The notes beneath the pieces were generated by a model. The model saw nothing but the letters and a program-made list of their open reading frames with translations. It ran no database searches and had not been told where the DNA came from. Position numbers and translations under genes: made by a program. A stretch of DNA of 64,000 nucleotides, taken from assembly GCF_017114945.1 (NCBI RefSeq), contig NZ_JABXKQ010000064.1, positions 1-64,000 on the forward strand, read 5' to 3'. Positions 18,471 through 28,638 of this stretch are shown in pieces. The stretch's first letter is position 1. The number at the start of each line of letters is the position of its first letter. The DNA comes from Nostoc sp. JL34. GTDB taxonomy: Bacteria; Cyanobacteriota; Cyanobacteriia; Cyanobacteriales; Nostocaceae.

Positions 18471-18914
18471 ATATTAATTCCTTAATAATTGCCCTTGTCT
18501 GAGAGTGGGTTGATTCAAAAAGGGTAAGCTTTTATTTTGGTAATAATCACTGGTATAAAAGATGCTAAATCCAGGTTTTAATATTTACTAAAATGGGACT
18601 TTTTGTGATAATTAGCCTGGAGATATTTTACCTAAAAACGAGATAATTATTTATGTGATATGCTGGTTTTCTTTGCAAAGTTTTTGTAAAGCTTTTTATT
18701 TTTTTGTAGATAAATTATAGATATACATAGAACTGACGACTGATCCGGAAGCCAAAAGTTATCTTCAATAAAGTTTCATTTGTTAACTTTTTTGTAGTTC
18801 TGCGAGTAGATATTTGCCATCAAGTGAAATGATTTCCATATTAATTAGATTAGAGCCTGGGGAGGGGACTAGGCATCAATTTTTAATCCCCAATCCCATC
18901 TAAACGGAAGGTTT
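18471..18914. other. Intergenic gap with no gene seen
   Basis: AT-rich stretch between dxr and the small membrane protein gene on the same strand, probably containing the latter's promoter. No RNA gene, repeat family or ORF with coding character was recognised. Confidence 0.45.
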
Positions 18915-20111
18915 TTATCGCAGAGAAATTATCCGCGAGTGAGTTTCTAACTTTTCAGTCGCTGTTAAAACTTCTTGTCTTGCCCATTTATCTGCTGCCA
19001 AAATGTCATCTAAAGAGGGATTTGCCCGGTTATCATTTTGATGGCGATCGCACACCGATTCGATACACCGGGGAATATCTAAAAACCGAATTTTTTCATC
19101 TAAAAATAAAGCTACAGCTTGCTCATTTGCGGCATTTAACACCGCTGGCATCGAACCACCAGCTTTACCCACAGCATAAGCCAACTGCATACAAGGATAC
19201 TTCTGGTGATCTGGTTCCCGGAAGGTTAAATTTCCAGCTTTGACTAAATCTAGTCGTTCCCAGTTGGTGTAGATGCGATCGGGCCAAGATAGGGCATACA
19301 GCAAGGGTAAGCGCATATCTGGCCAACCGAGTTGAGCTAAAACTGAAGTATCTTGCAGTTCAATCAGCGAGTGAATAATGCTCTGGGGATGAATGACAAT
19401 TTCGATATCGTCATAATCCAACCCAAACAGGAAGTGAGCCTCAATTACTTCCAGTCCTTTATTCATCAAAGTAGCAGAGTCTACTGTGATTTTCCGTCCC
19501 ATCGACCAATTAGGATGCTTCAAGGCATCAGCAACAGTTACATCTGCTAACTTTTCTACATCCCAGTCCCGGAAAGCTCCACCAGATGCAGTCAGCAAAA
19601 TTTTCCGTAAGCCATCTTTGGGCACACCTTGGAGACATTGAAAGATTGCAGAATGTTCAGAATCGGCTGGGAGTAATTTTACACCGTGTTTTTCAACTAG
19701 GGGTAGAACCACAGGGGCCCCAGCAATCAGGGTTTCTTTGTTGGCTAATGCAATATCTTTACCAGCTTCAATAGCTGCGATCGTGGGTAGCAAACCAGCA
19801 CAACCAACAATACCAGTAACAACGGTTTGGGCATCGCCGTAACGGGCGACTTCTATCACTCCGGCGTCACCTGCCAGTAGAATCGGTTGGGGATCGAGGT
19901 CAATGATTGCTTCTTTGAGCGCTGGTAATTTCTCTTCTGAGCAAATTGCTGCTATTTCCGGCCGAAACTGCCGAATTTGAGCAGCCAACATTTCAACATT
20001 GCTCCCAGCTGCCAATCCCACAATCCGAAATTGATCTGGGTACTGAGTAACAATATCTAAAGTCTGAGTCCCAATAGAACCAGTAGAACCAACGAGAGTA
20101 ATCGCTTTCAC
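18915..20111 (-). CDS. dxr: 1-deoxy-D-xylulose 5-phosphate reductoisomerase
   Basis: DXR converts DXP to 2-C-methyl-D-erythritol 4-phosphate with NADPH, the committed step of the MEP isoprenoid pathway that feeds carotenoids, phytol and quinones. The 398-residue protein has the N-terminal NADPH motif [12 protein letters not shown], the [10 protein letters not shown] loop, the catalytic metal-binding segment [17 protein letters not shown] and the [20 protein letters not shown] region. All are intact and length is typical. It is not next to other MEP genes. The start ATG at 20111 places the Rossmann motif at residues 8-13 as in the family. Confidence 0.97.
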   Translation of the reverse strand: MKAITLVGSTGSIGTQTLDIVTQYPDQFRIVGLAAGSNVEMLAAQIRQFRPEIAAICSEEKLPALKEAIIDLDPQPILLAGDAGVIEVARYGDAQTVVTGIVGCAGLLPTIAAIEAGKDIALANKETLIAGAPVVLPLVEKHGVKLLPADSEHSAIFQCLQGVPKDGLRKILLTASGGAFRDWDVEKLADVTVADALKHPNWSMGRKITVDSATLMNKGLEVIEAHFLFGLDYDDIEIVIHPQSIIHSLIELQDTSVLAQLGWPDMRLPLLYALSWPDRIYTNWERLDLVKAGNLTFREPDHQKYPCMQLAYAVGKAGGSMPAVLNAANEQAVALFLDEKIRFLDIPRCIESVCDRHQNDNRANPSLDDILAADKWARQEVLTATEKLETHSRIISLR

Positions 20112-20785
20112 AATTGCTTAAGGATTTACAGACAACTCTCACTATAAATTGCTTGGGACTCTTTAATCACAGCAATCGCTATAATCGATACACTGATGCA
20201 AAGAAGCAAGGACGCAAAGAAATTTCCCCATATCCACGTCCCTGCACCAGCCTCAATCTGTTAATTTCAACTCGATAGACTATTAGCGATAAGTAGGTAG
20301 ACATAATTAAATTTAAGATAAAACTTTTGTTCGTAGTGAGCGATAAATTTGCTCTATGTAAGATTCTCAAGGACTAAAGTCGCTTACTACTAGCTTTAAT
20401 TTAATCAAGCCGTTCTACTTAAAATTACTAAAGTTGCTCATTTTTCATATATAGCAATTCTCATTTGAATCAGGTACAGGGGTAGGGCGCACACCTAGTT
20501 CTGCGCTCCTGCGTGGTTAATTTTTTCTTTCTGTACCTTTCTCCCTGCGGTAACTGCTGTAACTAGACAAAAATTGCATTTATAAATACTATATTTTAAA
20601 AGATAAATTCCGAGAAAATTGGCAAAAGTAACCAAATAGGAAATAATTTCAATTAATTGCTAATTTATCCAGTTTGTTAATTATGTTGGTGGAGGATTTA
20701 ATATGCAAAATATTACTCATAAATTGCTGGGTTACAGCCATAGGTAAAAGAATGCAGAAAGGAGTTTGTTGAAGCACTCAACCCT
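20112..20785. other. Intergenic region between divergent dxr and mannosyltransferase genes
   Basis: About 670 nt with no supported gene. It holds promoters for both divergent genes and a few dispersed-repeat fragments (for example around 20452-20500). A GAAAGGAG purine run at 20758-20765 lies about 20 nt before the downstream ATG. Confidence 0.45.
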
Positions 20786-22093
20786 ATGGTCAAAGTTCAG
20801 ATAGTTATAAAAAAAGTTTTATGGAAAAATGATTTCCTGTTTCCAGCAGCAATATGGTTTGCCAGCCGAATATTTATCTGGACAGCTATGTTGCTGGTTG
20901 CGCCAAAGCTACCGTTTCCAACAGAGGAATTTTTGCCTCGTTTTGGCTGGGGGGTTTTTGATGCCTGGGATAGTATCCATTATCGAGCGATCGCAACTTC
21001 AGGCTATGAATTTGTGAATGACGGCAAACAACATAATCTGGCCTTCTTTCCCCTGTTTCCCTTAAGCATCTGGGTTTTGATGAAGTTGGGCCTACCGTTT
21101 GAATTAGCAGGCACGTTAGTCAACAACTTGGCATTTTTTGCAGCGCTTTACTGTTTGTACTTTTGGGTTAGAGATCATTATGCCATTAATGCAGCGCAGT
21201 GGGTGACTGCTGTGGTTTCTTTGTATCCATCGTCCATGTTTACAGGGGTGATTTACACAGAAGGGCTATATTTGTTTTTGAGTACAGCAGCTTTGCGGGC
21301 GTTTGATCAAAAGCAGTATGGCTGGACAGCCCTTTGGGGCGCGATGGCGACAGCAACGCGTCCTACAGGTATGGCACTAATTCCAGCATTTGCGATCGCA
21401 GCGTGGAAAGAACGCCGACCACCCATTGCCTATATAGCTGGTTTGACTACCACTATTGGCATACTTCTATTCAGTTTGTATTGTGCGATTTATTTTGGTG
21501 ACCCTTTAGCTTTTATCGAAGCACAGCGGGGATGGCGACCAACTCTAGGGTTTGATTGGCAGGGTTGGTTAAATATGATCATGCAAATTGCAGTTGGGAG
21601 AAAAAATTGGCAATATGGTTGGGTTCAAAACTCCTCTGGTGGGATTCAAGACCCCTGGTATCTCCTGTTGTTTGGCGTGATTGTTGCCAGTGGCTATCTT
21701 TTATGGCGTTTCCGTCAACGTTTTAGTTCTATAAGATTATTTTATGGCTTTTATGGTTTAGTCTTATTTTTGTTGATTCTAGCAAGCGAACAGTGGATCA
21801 ATAACTTGCTTAACTTGTTCATGGTTTTAGGTGGTGGCTATGTGTTGTGGCGTTTACACACGCAACTGACCCCAGTTACAGTTATTTATGGCTTTTGTGG
21901 TATTGGTTTGCTGCTAGCATCTGGAGGCACTATCTCCTTAAGCCGTCTTGCCTACGGTATTGTGCCTTTGAACATAGCAATTGGTGTGCTGCTATCTCAC
22001 AATCCTCGCCAAGGATATTTAATATTGGGCGCTTTTGTGACACTACTAGCCAAAATAGCTGTAGGATTTGCCCAAGAGCACTGGGTTGGTTAG
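20786..22093 (+). CDS. PIG-V-like mannosyltransferase family membrane protein
   Basis: This 435-residue polytopic membrane protein has about ten hydrophobic helices. It shows the PIG-V/GPI mannosyltransferase II-like features: an early luminal motif WDSIHYRAIATSGY, AFFPLFPL, and YPSSMFTGVIYTEGLYLFLS. The family transfers mannose or another sugar from a polyprenyl-phosphate donor on the periplasmic face; in bacteria the acceptor is generally unknown. It is followed 64 nt later on the same strand by the double EamA transporter gene. Its C-terminal half contains a repeated segment (SGYLLWRFRQRF...FYGFYGLVL and GGYVLWRLHTQL...IYGFCGIGL), suggesting an internal duplication of about 60 residues. 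Confidence 0.75.
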   Translation: MVKVQIVIKKVLWKNDFLFPAAIWFASRIFIWTAMLLVAPKLPFPTEEFLPRFGWGVFDAWDSIHYRAIATSGYEFVNDGKQHNLAFFPLFPLSIWVLMKLGLPFELAGTLVNNLAFFAALYCLYFWVRDHYAINAAQWVTAVVSLYPSSMFTGVIYTEGLYLFLSTAALRAFDQKQYGWTALWGAMATATRPTGMALIPAFAIAAWKERRPPIAYIAGLTTTIGILLFSLYCAIYFGDPLAFIEAQRGWRPTLGFDWQGWLNMIMQIAVGRKNWQYGWVQNSSGGIQDPWYLLLFGVIVASGYLLWRFRQRFSSIRLFYGFYGLVLFLLILASEQWINNLLNLFMVLGGGYVLWRLHTQLTPVTVIYGFCGIGLLLASGGTISLSRLAYGIVPLNIAIGVLLSHNPRQGYLILGAFVTLLAKIAVGFAQEHWVG

Positions 22094-22157
22094 AAGGTTT
22101 GATCCATATATTTGTATTTGGTTCTTTCTTGGTAAGAAGTTGAATTTAAATTTCCTA

Positions 22158-24173
22158 ATGAATCTATCCAATCAAACGAAGATAGCTCTTGCTTCATTAT
22201 TTGTAGGTGTCGGTGCCATATCTTTTGGCTCTATTTTCGTAAGATTGAGCGAAACTGAACTCAGTCCCAATGCCACTGTATTTAATCGCCTTTGGCTTGG
22301 TAGTGTGATCTTCTTGCTCTGGAATGGATACAAGGCGATTCGTCAGCGACTTTCCTTAGACAAACCTGTAGAACAGCAGCCCTACATCAGTCACGATCTG
22401 TGGCTATTGCTTGGTGCAGGGATGTTTTGGGCTGCTACTTTAGTCTTCTTGGCTTGGTCGCTGACTCAAACTAGCGTTGCGATCTCTAGTGTCTTACATA
22501 ATCTCGCCCCCATATTTACTAGTTTAGGGGTGTGGCTGTTATTTCGTAAGGGTTTTGAGAAGCAATTCCTGATTGGGATGGTCATCGCCCTTGGCGGAGC
22601 GATCGCTATTGAATTTGAGGAGTTGCAAATCGCTACAGACGAAGTTCAAGGAGGATTTGCTGCGATCGTTTCGGCGATTTTTTTGAGTGCATATCTGCTG
22701 ATCGTAGAAAAATTACGAACCAAATTTTCTCCAGCCACAATCCAGTTGTTGATTTGTGCGATCGCATCTCTAATCATCTTCCCCATACTTTTGTTCACTC
22801 AAGATCAGCTTTTCCCTTCTACAGTCAGTGGATGGCTTTGGGTAATTTCCCTAGCCCTGATCTGTCAAGTTTTAGGTCATGGGCTTTTGACCTATAGCCT
22901 TGCCAGGTTTTCCTCTGTGGTTGTCTCCTTGGTGCATTTGTTAGAGCCAGTATTTAGCGGCATTTTTGCTCTTGTAATATTTTCGGAAAAATTAACTTTC
23001 TCAAATTGGGTAGGTTTCGCTGTAGTTTTAATCGGTTTATACTTAGCCGTATCTAGCCAAGCTGCTATTAATTACCCGTTCCAGGAATCAATCAAAAGTA
23101 TAGTTAACACTTTCGTTAAAAGTATGACGAGCAAACTGTCATTACTAAAGCAACAATTCTCCGAAACACCAGCTTTGTTGGGAACGGCCTCATTATTCTT
23201 TGCCCTAATTCCCATATCTTTAGCACCATCTCTGACCAAATTGTGTCAACAAGAAATTGGTGCAAATGCTGTAGTATTTCATCGTAGTTGGATTGCAACA
23301 GTTGTCTTTGGGCTATGGAATGGACTTGAGGCTTTCCGCTACCAACAGTCCGTTGAAGGAGGCAAGAGACAGGAGGCAGATAGCGCAGCGTTAGCGAGTC
23401 CGCAAGTGTCAGACAGTATTACTCCTGCCTTGCTTGATAACCAATCTATAGAACAGAAGCCTTTTACAAGTCAAGAAGTGTGGCTATTGTTGGCAATGGG
23501 AACCTCTGCTGGAACCTACCTTCTATTGTGGGCTTGGTCGCTGAGTCAAACTAGTGTTGCCAATGTGGCTTTACTGTCTAATTTGAACTCCTTATTTGTT
23601 GCTTTGGCTGGATATCTGTTATTCGGTCGGCGTTTCAATAACAGATTTGTTATCGGTTTAGTCATAGCCTTAGGGGGAGCGATCGCCTTTGAACTCAATA
23701 AGGTACAATTTGCCACTGATCAAATATTGGGTGATGCATTGGCATTGCTAACTGCGGTTTTCATGGCTACGTGTATGCTGTTGATAGAACGACTCCGAAC
23801 CCGATTTAGCACCGCAACTATCATGCTGTGGCGCTGTGGAGTCACAACAATGCTTCTACTACCCGTGCTCCCATTCCTCGAAGATAGACTATTTCCCTAT
23901 TCCTGGGCAGGTTGGTTTTTCATCATTTTCCAAGCTCTCTTTTGCCAAGTGTTGGGTCAAGGACTTTTGGCTTATAGCCTCAGCAGAATCTCTTCAGGCA
24001 TCGTCGCCGTCACGCTTCTCCTAGAACCAGTCCTAGCCTCCATTTTTGCTTGGTTCATTTTTTCAGAACAAGTAGGTTTGTTTGACTGGGCAACCTTTGC
24101 CGTAGTTTTAGCGGGTATCTATCTAGCCCAATCTAGTCAATCCACTGTTCAAATAACGAACGAAGGATCGTAG
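22158..24173 (+). CDS. Tandem-duplicated EamA (DMT) transporter
   Basis: The 671-residue protein is twice the usual EamA/RhaT length. Residues about 7-310 and 335-660 are each a complete ten-helix DMT transporter of two EamA repeats. Paired landmarks are WSLTQTSVAISSV with WSLSQTSVANVAL, LGGAIAIEFEELQIATDEV with LGGAIAFELNKVQFATDQI, and ICQVLGHGLLTYSLARFSS with FCQVLGQGLLAYSLSRISS. It is probably a drug/metabolite exporter of unknown substrate. The second half carries an extra loop after its second helix encoded by a dispersed repeat. I start at ATG 22158 (MNLSNQTK); the frame opens 30 codons earlier but that stretch overlaps the preceding gene and is not family-like. Confidence 0.85.
   Translation: MNLSNQTKIALASLFVGVGAISFGSIFVRLSETELSPNATVFNRLWLGSVIFLLWNGYKAIRQRLSLDKPVEQQPYISHDLWLLLGAGMFWAATLVFLAWSLTQTSVAISSVLHNLAPIFTSLGVWLLFRKGFEKQFLIGMVIALGGAIAIEFEELQIATDEVQGGFAAIVSAIFLSAYLLIVEKLRTKFSPATIQLLICAIASLIIFPILLFTQDQLFPSTVSGWLWVISLALICQVLGHGLLTYSLARFSSVVVSLVHLLEPVFSGIFALVIFSEKLTFSNWVGFAVVLIGLYLAVSSQAAINYPFQESIKSIVNTFVKSMTSKLSLLKQQFSETPALLGTASLFFALIPISLAPSLTKLCQQEIGANAVVFHRSWIATVVFGLWNGLEAFRYQQSVEGGKRQEADSAALASPQVSDSITPALLDNQSIEQKPFTSQEVWLLLAMGTSAGTYLLLWAWSLSQTSVANVALLSNLNSLFVALAGYLLFGRRFNNRFVIGLVIALGGAIAFELNKVQFATDQILGDALALLTAVFMATCMLLIERLRTRFSTATIMLWRCGVTTMLLLPVLPFLEDRLFPYSWAGWFFIIFQALFCQVLGQGLLAYSLSRISSGIVAVTLLLEPVLASIFAWFIFSEQVGLFDWATFAVVLAGIYLAQSSQSTVQITNEGS
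23382..23403 (+). repeat. Dispersed GC-rich repeat inside the EamA gene
   Basis: The sequence runs from agcgcagcg through ttagcgagtc to cgc and encodes Ser-Ala-Ala-Leu-Ala-Ser-Pro in an inter-helix loop. A related piece occurs in reverse orientation in non-coding DNA at 13793-13809. The first half of the same protein lacks an equivalent loop, so this looks like a repeat inserted in frame. Confidence 0.6.
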
Positions 24174-24258
24174 ACCGTTTTTGAATTGGGGGCTGGGGAT
24201 TGGGGATTGGAACCCCAACCAAATCTTACTGATTATTTTCTTCTATTCGTTGGTATCA

Positions 24259-25803
24259 TTAATTTTTGGTAATCAGTGTAAATCCGTTAGCCGCTCCAAG
24301 AATTTTACTATCAGTTAAATTTATTTGCTGTAAAGCCGCATTGTCTAACAGCAAATAAGAGTTATTAGATAACATTTGTTGTAAAAGTGGCACAGTTGCA
24401 GCAGTTACTTTGCAATCGCTGTAAAAATCTAAACTCGGACGCCCATAAGCGAAAGAAGTATAAATTTGTGTTCCTGGTGAAACATTTGCCCGAATCAAGT
24501 CAGCTACTGGTTTAACTGGAAAAGCTTCATTTAACTCCCAAATCCAAGATTGCGAACTCATCAACAGGGTTAAAACTAAATACATCCCTGTAAATAACAC
24601 TGGAATAAAGTTGCGATCGCGTTGTTTAATTAGCCATGCCGCAATCCCCATACTTATTGCCAAAACAATGCTCATGACGATTAAAATAGGCTCTTTATTT
24701 GCAAAAATAAAGTAAGCACAACCTCCTAAACCAGCAATAGCAATAATAGCCAGAAATATTGTCCAACTTCGCACCCTAAAATGACGGTATTGCCAAATTT
24801 CGCTAAGTTTAGCACCAATTGTCAAAGCTAAAAATGGATATACAGGCATAACATACCACGGGAGCTTAGTTCTCATTAAAGAGATACTTACTAAGTAAAC
24901 AATTGTACCAATAATAATTAGGCGACCCCAGGTAGTATGACGTTTTTTCCAAGCTAGATAAAAACCTTCAGGTAAAAATAATAGCCAAGGAAAACTATAC
25001 TTAATTAACTCAATTAAATAGTACCAAGGAGGGCCACTATGACCTTCAAGAGATTGTGTAAGGCGATCAAAACTTTGTGCTTGAAAATTCACTTGGAAGA
25101 AATTTTCGCCATAATGTTGCCATTGAGCCGCAAACCAAGCGGTCGCTGGTGCATTTCCTAAAAATATTCCCACTAATAAATAGGGGCTTGTTAACAAAGC
25201 AAACTGCCGATCTGCAATCAGGAATAAACAAGCGATCGCTCCTAGCAGCAAAACTATCATCCCTTTAGTTAGAGTGATTAACCCTAGACAAAATCCTACA
25301 CCTAGAGCATAGCGACGATTCTGACGTGCTTTTAGCAAACAAAACAACAACAGCAAAAAAAAAGTAATAGTTGTACCATCTAGCATTGCTAGCCGTCCGT
25401 GACGCAGCACAGGTAACATCGTCAGGTAAACTAAAGCGGCAAATAGAGCTGGTAAACTTTGGTTAAAAAGCAAACATCCCACCAAGTAAAGCAAAGGCAC
25501 TCCCAAGGCAGTTAACACTGCACCCGGTAGACGTGTTGTCCACTCATTCACGCCTCCAATGGAGTAAGTCCAAGCAATTAGCAAGTGCATCAGGGGTGGC
25601 TTATTATAATAAGGTTCACCTCCCAAGGTGGGGTAAAGCCAACGCATTGAACCAAGTGGGGCACGCCAAATTTCACGTGCAACCTGTGCCACAGTACCTT
25701 CATCCCAATCTCGTAAAGGGGAGTTTCCCAAAAATATCAGCCAGAGAACTAGAGATATTACCAGTAGACTAAATAGCCATTCTTTTTGTCGGAATAGACG
25801 CAT
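24259..25803 (-). CDS. GT39/ArnT-like membrane glycosyltransferase
   Basis: This 514-residue polytopic protein has the GT-C fold signature of the ArnT/PMT family: after the first helix comes LRDWDEGTVAQVAREI, whose Asp-Glu pair is the catalytic/metal site, then YYNKPPLMHLLIAW and WTTRLPGAVLTALGVPLLY. It uses a polyprenyl-phosphate sugar donor on the periplasmic side; the acceptor (lipid, glycan or protein) cannot be inferred. About twelve hydrophobic helices are followed by a small C-terminal soluble part. It lies 56 nt downstream of glmU on the same strand and may be co-transcribed, which would link it to envelope sugar metabolism. Confidence 0.85.
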   Translation of the reverse strand: MRLFRQKEWLFSLLVISLVLWLIFLGNSPLRDWDEGTVAQVAREIWRAPLGSMRWLYPTLGGEPYYNKPPLMHLLIAWTYSIGGVNEWTTRLPGAVLTALGVPLLYLVGCLLFNQSLPALFAALVYLTMLPVLRHGRLAMLDGTTITFFLLLLFCLLKARQNRRYALGVGFCLGLITLTKGMIVLLLGAIACLFLIADRQFALLTSPYLLVGIFLGNAPATAWFAAQWQHYGENFFQVNFQAQSFDRLTQSLEGHSGPPWYYLIELIKYSFPWLLFLPEGFYLAWKKRHTTWGRLIIIGTIVYLVSISLMRTKLPWYVMPVYPFLALTIGAKLSEIWQYRHFRVRSWTIFLAIIAIAGLGGCAYFIFANKEPILIVMSIVLAISMGIAAWLIKQRDRNFIPVLFTGMYLVLTLLMSSQSWIWELNEAFPVKPVADLIRANVSPGTQIYTSFAYGRPSLDFYSDCKVTAATVPLLQQMLSNNSYLLLDNAALQQINLTDSKILGAANGFTLITKN

Positions 25804-25859
25804 ATCTAAAATTTAGATTCAAGAATCTCAATGTCTTTAGACTTGAGAGTGTCAAATTC

Positions 25860-27209
25860 CTAACTTTTCCTCCGCCAAGCTGGTTTCACCACCTGACGAC
25901 AACGGGCAATTACCAAAGAATTATCAGGCACATCTTCTGTGACTGTAGAACCAGCTGCTACATAGACATCATCACCCAAGGTGAGTGGAGCCACTAAAAC
26001 GCTATTGGCACCAGTTTTTGTCCGATCGCCTATTTTAGTAGGATGTTTCTGCACGCCGTCATAATTGGCAGTAATTGTACCACCACCAATATTCACCTGA
26101 TTACCGACAACGCTATCACCTAGATACGACAAATGTGCAGCATTCGTGCGATCGCCTAATTGAGTATTTTTCAATTCCACAAAATTCCCCACACGGCAAC
26201 CAACACCCACCTCTACCTGACCGCGCAAATGAGCATATGGGCCAATTCGACTTCCTGCTTTTATAGTGCTATTTATTACTACTGAATACTGAACTGTGAC
26301 ATTTTCAGCTAATTGACTATTTTCAATTAAACTCCCCGGCCCAATGTGACTTCCTGTTTGAATCACCGTATTTCCTCGCAGGTGCGTTTGGGGTTCAATA
26401 ATTACATCCGGCTGTAATTCTACTGTTTCATCAATAGTGATGCTTGTGGGGTCGATGAGGGTGACACCGGCTAGCATCCATTTTTCCTTGACTCGTTTTT
26501 GCAAAATTTCAGATGCTGTTGCTAGTTGCAGGCGATCGTTGATGCCGAGAATTTCTTGGTAATCTTCTACATCCACTGCCATCACTTGTCCGACTTGAGT
26601 CACGGCATCAGTGAGATAGTATTCTTTTTGGGCATTGTTTGCCTGTAGGTGGGGCAGCACCTTTGCCAAATCTGGCCAGCGGAAGCAGTAAACTCCAGCA
26701 TTAATCCGCTGATTTTGTTTTTGGGCAGCAGTACAATCCTTATGTTCGACCATTTGCTGCACAATATTTTCATCGTTACAAAAAACGCGCCCGTAGCCCG
26801 TGGGGTCGGGTAGGTGCGAGGTAAGAATGGTGGCAGCGTTTTGATTTCGGGCGTGAGTTTGTAACATCTGCTTAAGGGTTTCGCTGCGGATCAACGGTAA
26901 ATCGCCGTTAAGTATCAACAAATCCCCAGTGTAATCTTCCAAGTGGGGAAGTAATTGCTGGATGGCATGACCTGTACCCAATTGCACAGTCTGTTCGACA
27001 AACTCCAAATTGGGAATTGAATGCATGGCGGCTTGCACTTCCTCGGACTGATATCCCACAATCACGATTCGCCGTGAGGGCGAAAGTGGTTCTACACTTT
27101 CGAGAACTCTCTCCACTAGCGATCGCCCACCCAAAGAATGTAAAACCTTGGGTAAGCGTGATTTCATCCGTGTGCCGCGTCCCGCCGCTAGAATTGCTAC
27201 AACTACCAT
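25860..27209 (-). CDS. glmU: Bifunctional UDP-N-acetylglucosamine pyrophosphorylase/glucosamine-1-P acetyltransferase
   Basis: GlmU makes UDP-GlcNAc for peptidoglycan and lipopolysaccharide. The N-terminal uridyltransferase domain starts [18 protein letters not shown] (residues 7-24), with [10 protein letters not shown] further on. The C-terminal half (from about residue 255) is a left-handed beta-helix acetyltransferase with hexapeptide repeats and the [11 protein letters not shown] segment. Length (449) matches the family. Upstream is only a short repeat-rich gap; downstream on the same strand is the GT39 enzyme. The start VVVAILAAG places the nucleotide loop correctly. Confidence 0.96.
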   Translation of the reverse strand: MVVVAILAAGRGTRMKSRLPKVLHSLGGRSLVERVLESVEPLSPSRRIVIVGYQSEEVQAAMHSIPNLEFVEQTVQLGTGHAIQQLLPHLEDYTGDLLILNGDLPLIRSETLKQMLQTHARNQNAATILTSHLPDPTGYGRVFCNDENIVQQMVEHKDCTAAQKQNQRINAGVYCFRWPDLAKVLPHLQANNAQKEYYLTDAVTQVGQVMAVDVEDYQEILGINDRLQLATASEILQKRVKEKWMLAGVTLIDPTSITIDETVELQPDVIIEPQTHLRGNTVIQTGSHIGPGSLIENSQLAENVTVQYSVVINSTIKAGSRIGPYAHLRGQVEVGVGCRVGNFVELKNTQLGDRTNAAHLSYLGDSVVGNQVNIGGGTITANYDGVQKHPTKIGDRTKTGANSVLVAPLTLGDDVYVAAGSTVTEDVPDNSLVIARCRQVVKPAWRRKS

Positions 27210-27405
27210 AATTAGCTATCAGCTATCAGTAAAATTATGATTAATGCTGTTGGTACTTTAAAATGTAGGCTCAAATCATACCAGCTAATCATAGAAGACT
27301 GAAATATACAATGAGTCAGGAGAACTACTTTCTTAAAAAGCCGAGGTTATAATCCCAATTCGCGCTGATTACAGCAGCTAAAAATTATTATCCCCTACCC
27401 TCTGA

Positions 27406-28638
27406 CTACTCTTTTTCCTGACAGGAGCAAATAAACTCTGCAAACTGCTGCATTAGTTTGGGATTACGCCAACCAGAATCAGTTTCTTGTTGCATCACTG
27501 AAAGTGCTTCTGCTGAAGGAAAAGCTCTTTTGTAGGGTCGTTCGCTAGTTAGGGCATCGTAAATATCAATTAACTGAAATACTTGCGCCAGGTAGGGAAT
27601 CTCATCCCCCTTGAGTCTATCAGGGTAGCCTGAGCCATCCCAGCGTTCGTGGTGATGACGAATAATGGGAATTACACCCCGCATACTGCGTAGTGGCTGG
27701 CAGATTTTTTCTCCAATCAAAACGTGCTGCTGCATGATCTGCCAATCTTCGGGAGTGAGTTGGCCTTTTTTCAGTAGCACTGCATCGGGAATACCGACCT
27801 TACCAATATCGTGCAGATAACCACCCCACCTCAAATCTCGAATTTGGTAGCGTGAGAGGTTGAGATATTCACCAAAAAATTGTCCCAGTTTTACCAGGCG
27901 TTCACAATGGTTACCCGTATTGGGATCGCGACTTTCAATGGACATGGCAATGGAAAATAGTACTTGTTCGGCATGGTCTAAATCTTCGTTCAGACGCTTC
28001 TGCCGCACCAAGGACTTTACACGCGCCGCTAATTCCACACGATCGAAGGGTTTAGTGAGAAAATCATCTGCCCCAACTTCAATTCCCCGAATGCGCGATC
28101 GCCTGTCATTTAAGGCCGTAATAAATATCACTGGGATTAGCCTAGTCTGCTCATCCTGTTTGAGCAATTGGCACACTTCAAATCCATCCATTCCTGGCAT
28201 CATCACATCCAGCAAAATCAAGTCTGGTTGTTTATGAGTGACCAATCCTACAACAATAGAACCACTGTCCGCCTCAATCACTTCGTATCCTTCCATCCCC
28301 AAGAGGGCAACGGCAGTCATGCGACTGGCGGCATGATCGTCAACTACTAAAACCTTCGGCGGATCTAAATCAAACCCATTCACTTTAGAACCTTTGGCTT
28401 GTAGTGTTCTAGAGACCAATGAATCATTACTACAATTAACATCAGCTTTTATCCAAGAAGATACTTCTTGGCTATCTTCAAGCATAAGCTTTTCTTGAGA
28501 TAAGCCTAGAGAATAACCCTCCGCATTTTGCGATCCTACGGCGTGATTTGAACCGATACTCTTCACTGTGCTAATGGGGTTTGACCCACTAACAATTTTT
28601 TCTGTAAAGTCGGTATGGTTGGATTTCCATTGAATCAC
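27406..28638 (-). CDS. Response regulator with HD-GYP domain (c-di-GMP phosphodiesterase candidate)
   Basis: The 410-residue protein has an unrecognised N-terminal extension (about 1-93), a receiver domain with KVLVVDDH and phospho-acceptor D144 in LILLDVMMPG, then an HD-GYP domain from about 225. The HD pair is H276-D277 in YLHDIGKVGIP and the GYP triplet is at 337-339 in WDGSGYPDRLKG, followed by YDALTSERPYK. HD-GYP proteins hydrolyse cyclic di-GMP to pGpG or GMP. All catalytic residues look present. No cognate histidine kinase is adjacent, so the input is unknown. The extension lacks a membrane segment. Confidence 0.9.
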   Translation of the reverse strand: MIQWKSNHTDFTEKIVSGSNPISTVKSIGSNHAVGSQNAEGYSLGLSQEKLMLEDSQEVSSWIKADVNCSNDSLVSRTLQAKGSKVNGFDLDPPKVLVVDDHAASRMTAVALLGMEGYEVIEADSGSIVVGLVTHKQPDLILLDVMMPGMDGFEVCQLLKQDEQTRLIPVIFITALNDRRSRIRGIEVGADDFLTKPFDRVELAARVKSLVRQKRLNEDLDHAEQVLFSIAMSIESRDPNTGNHCERLVKLGQFFGEYLNLSRYQIRDLRWGGYLHDIGKVGIPDAVLLKKGQLTPEDWQIMQQHVLIGEKICQPLRSMRGVIPIIRHHHERWDGSGYPDRLKGDEIPYLAQVFQLIDIYDALTSERPYKRAFPSAEALSVMQQETDSGWRNPKLMQQFAEFICSCQEKE

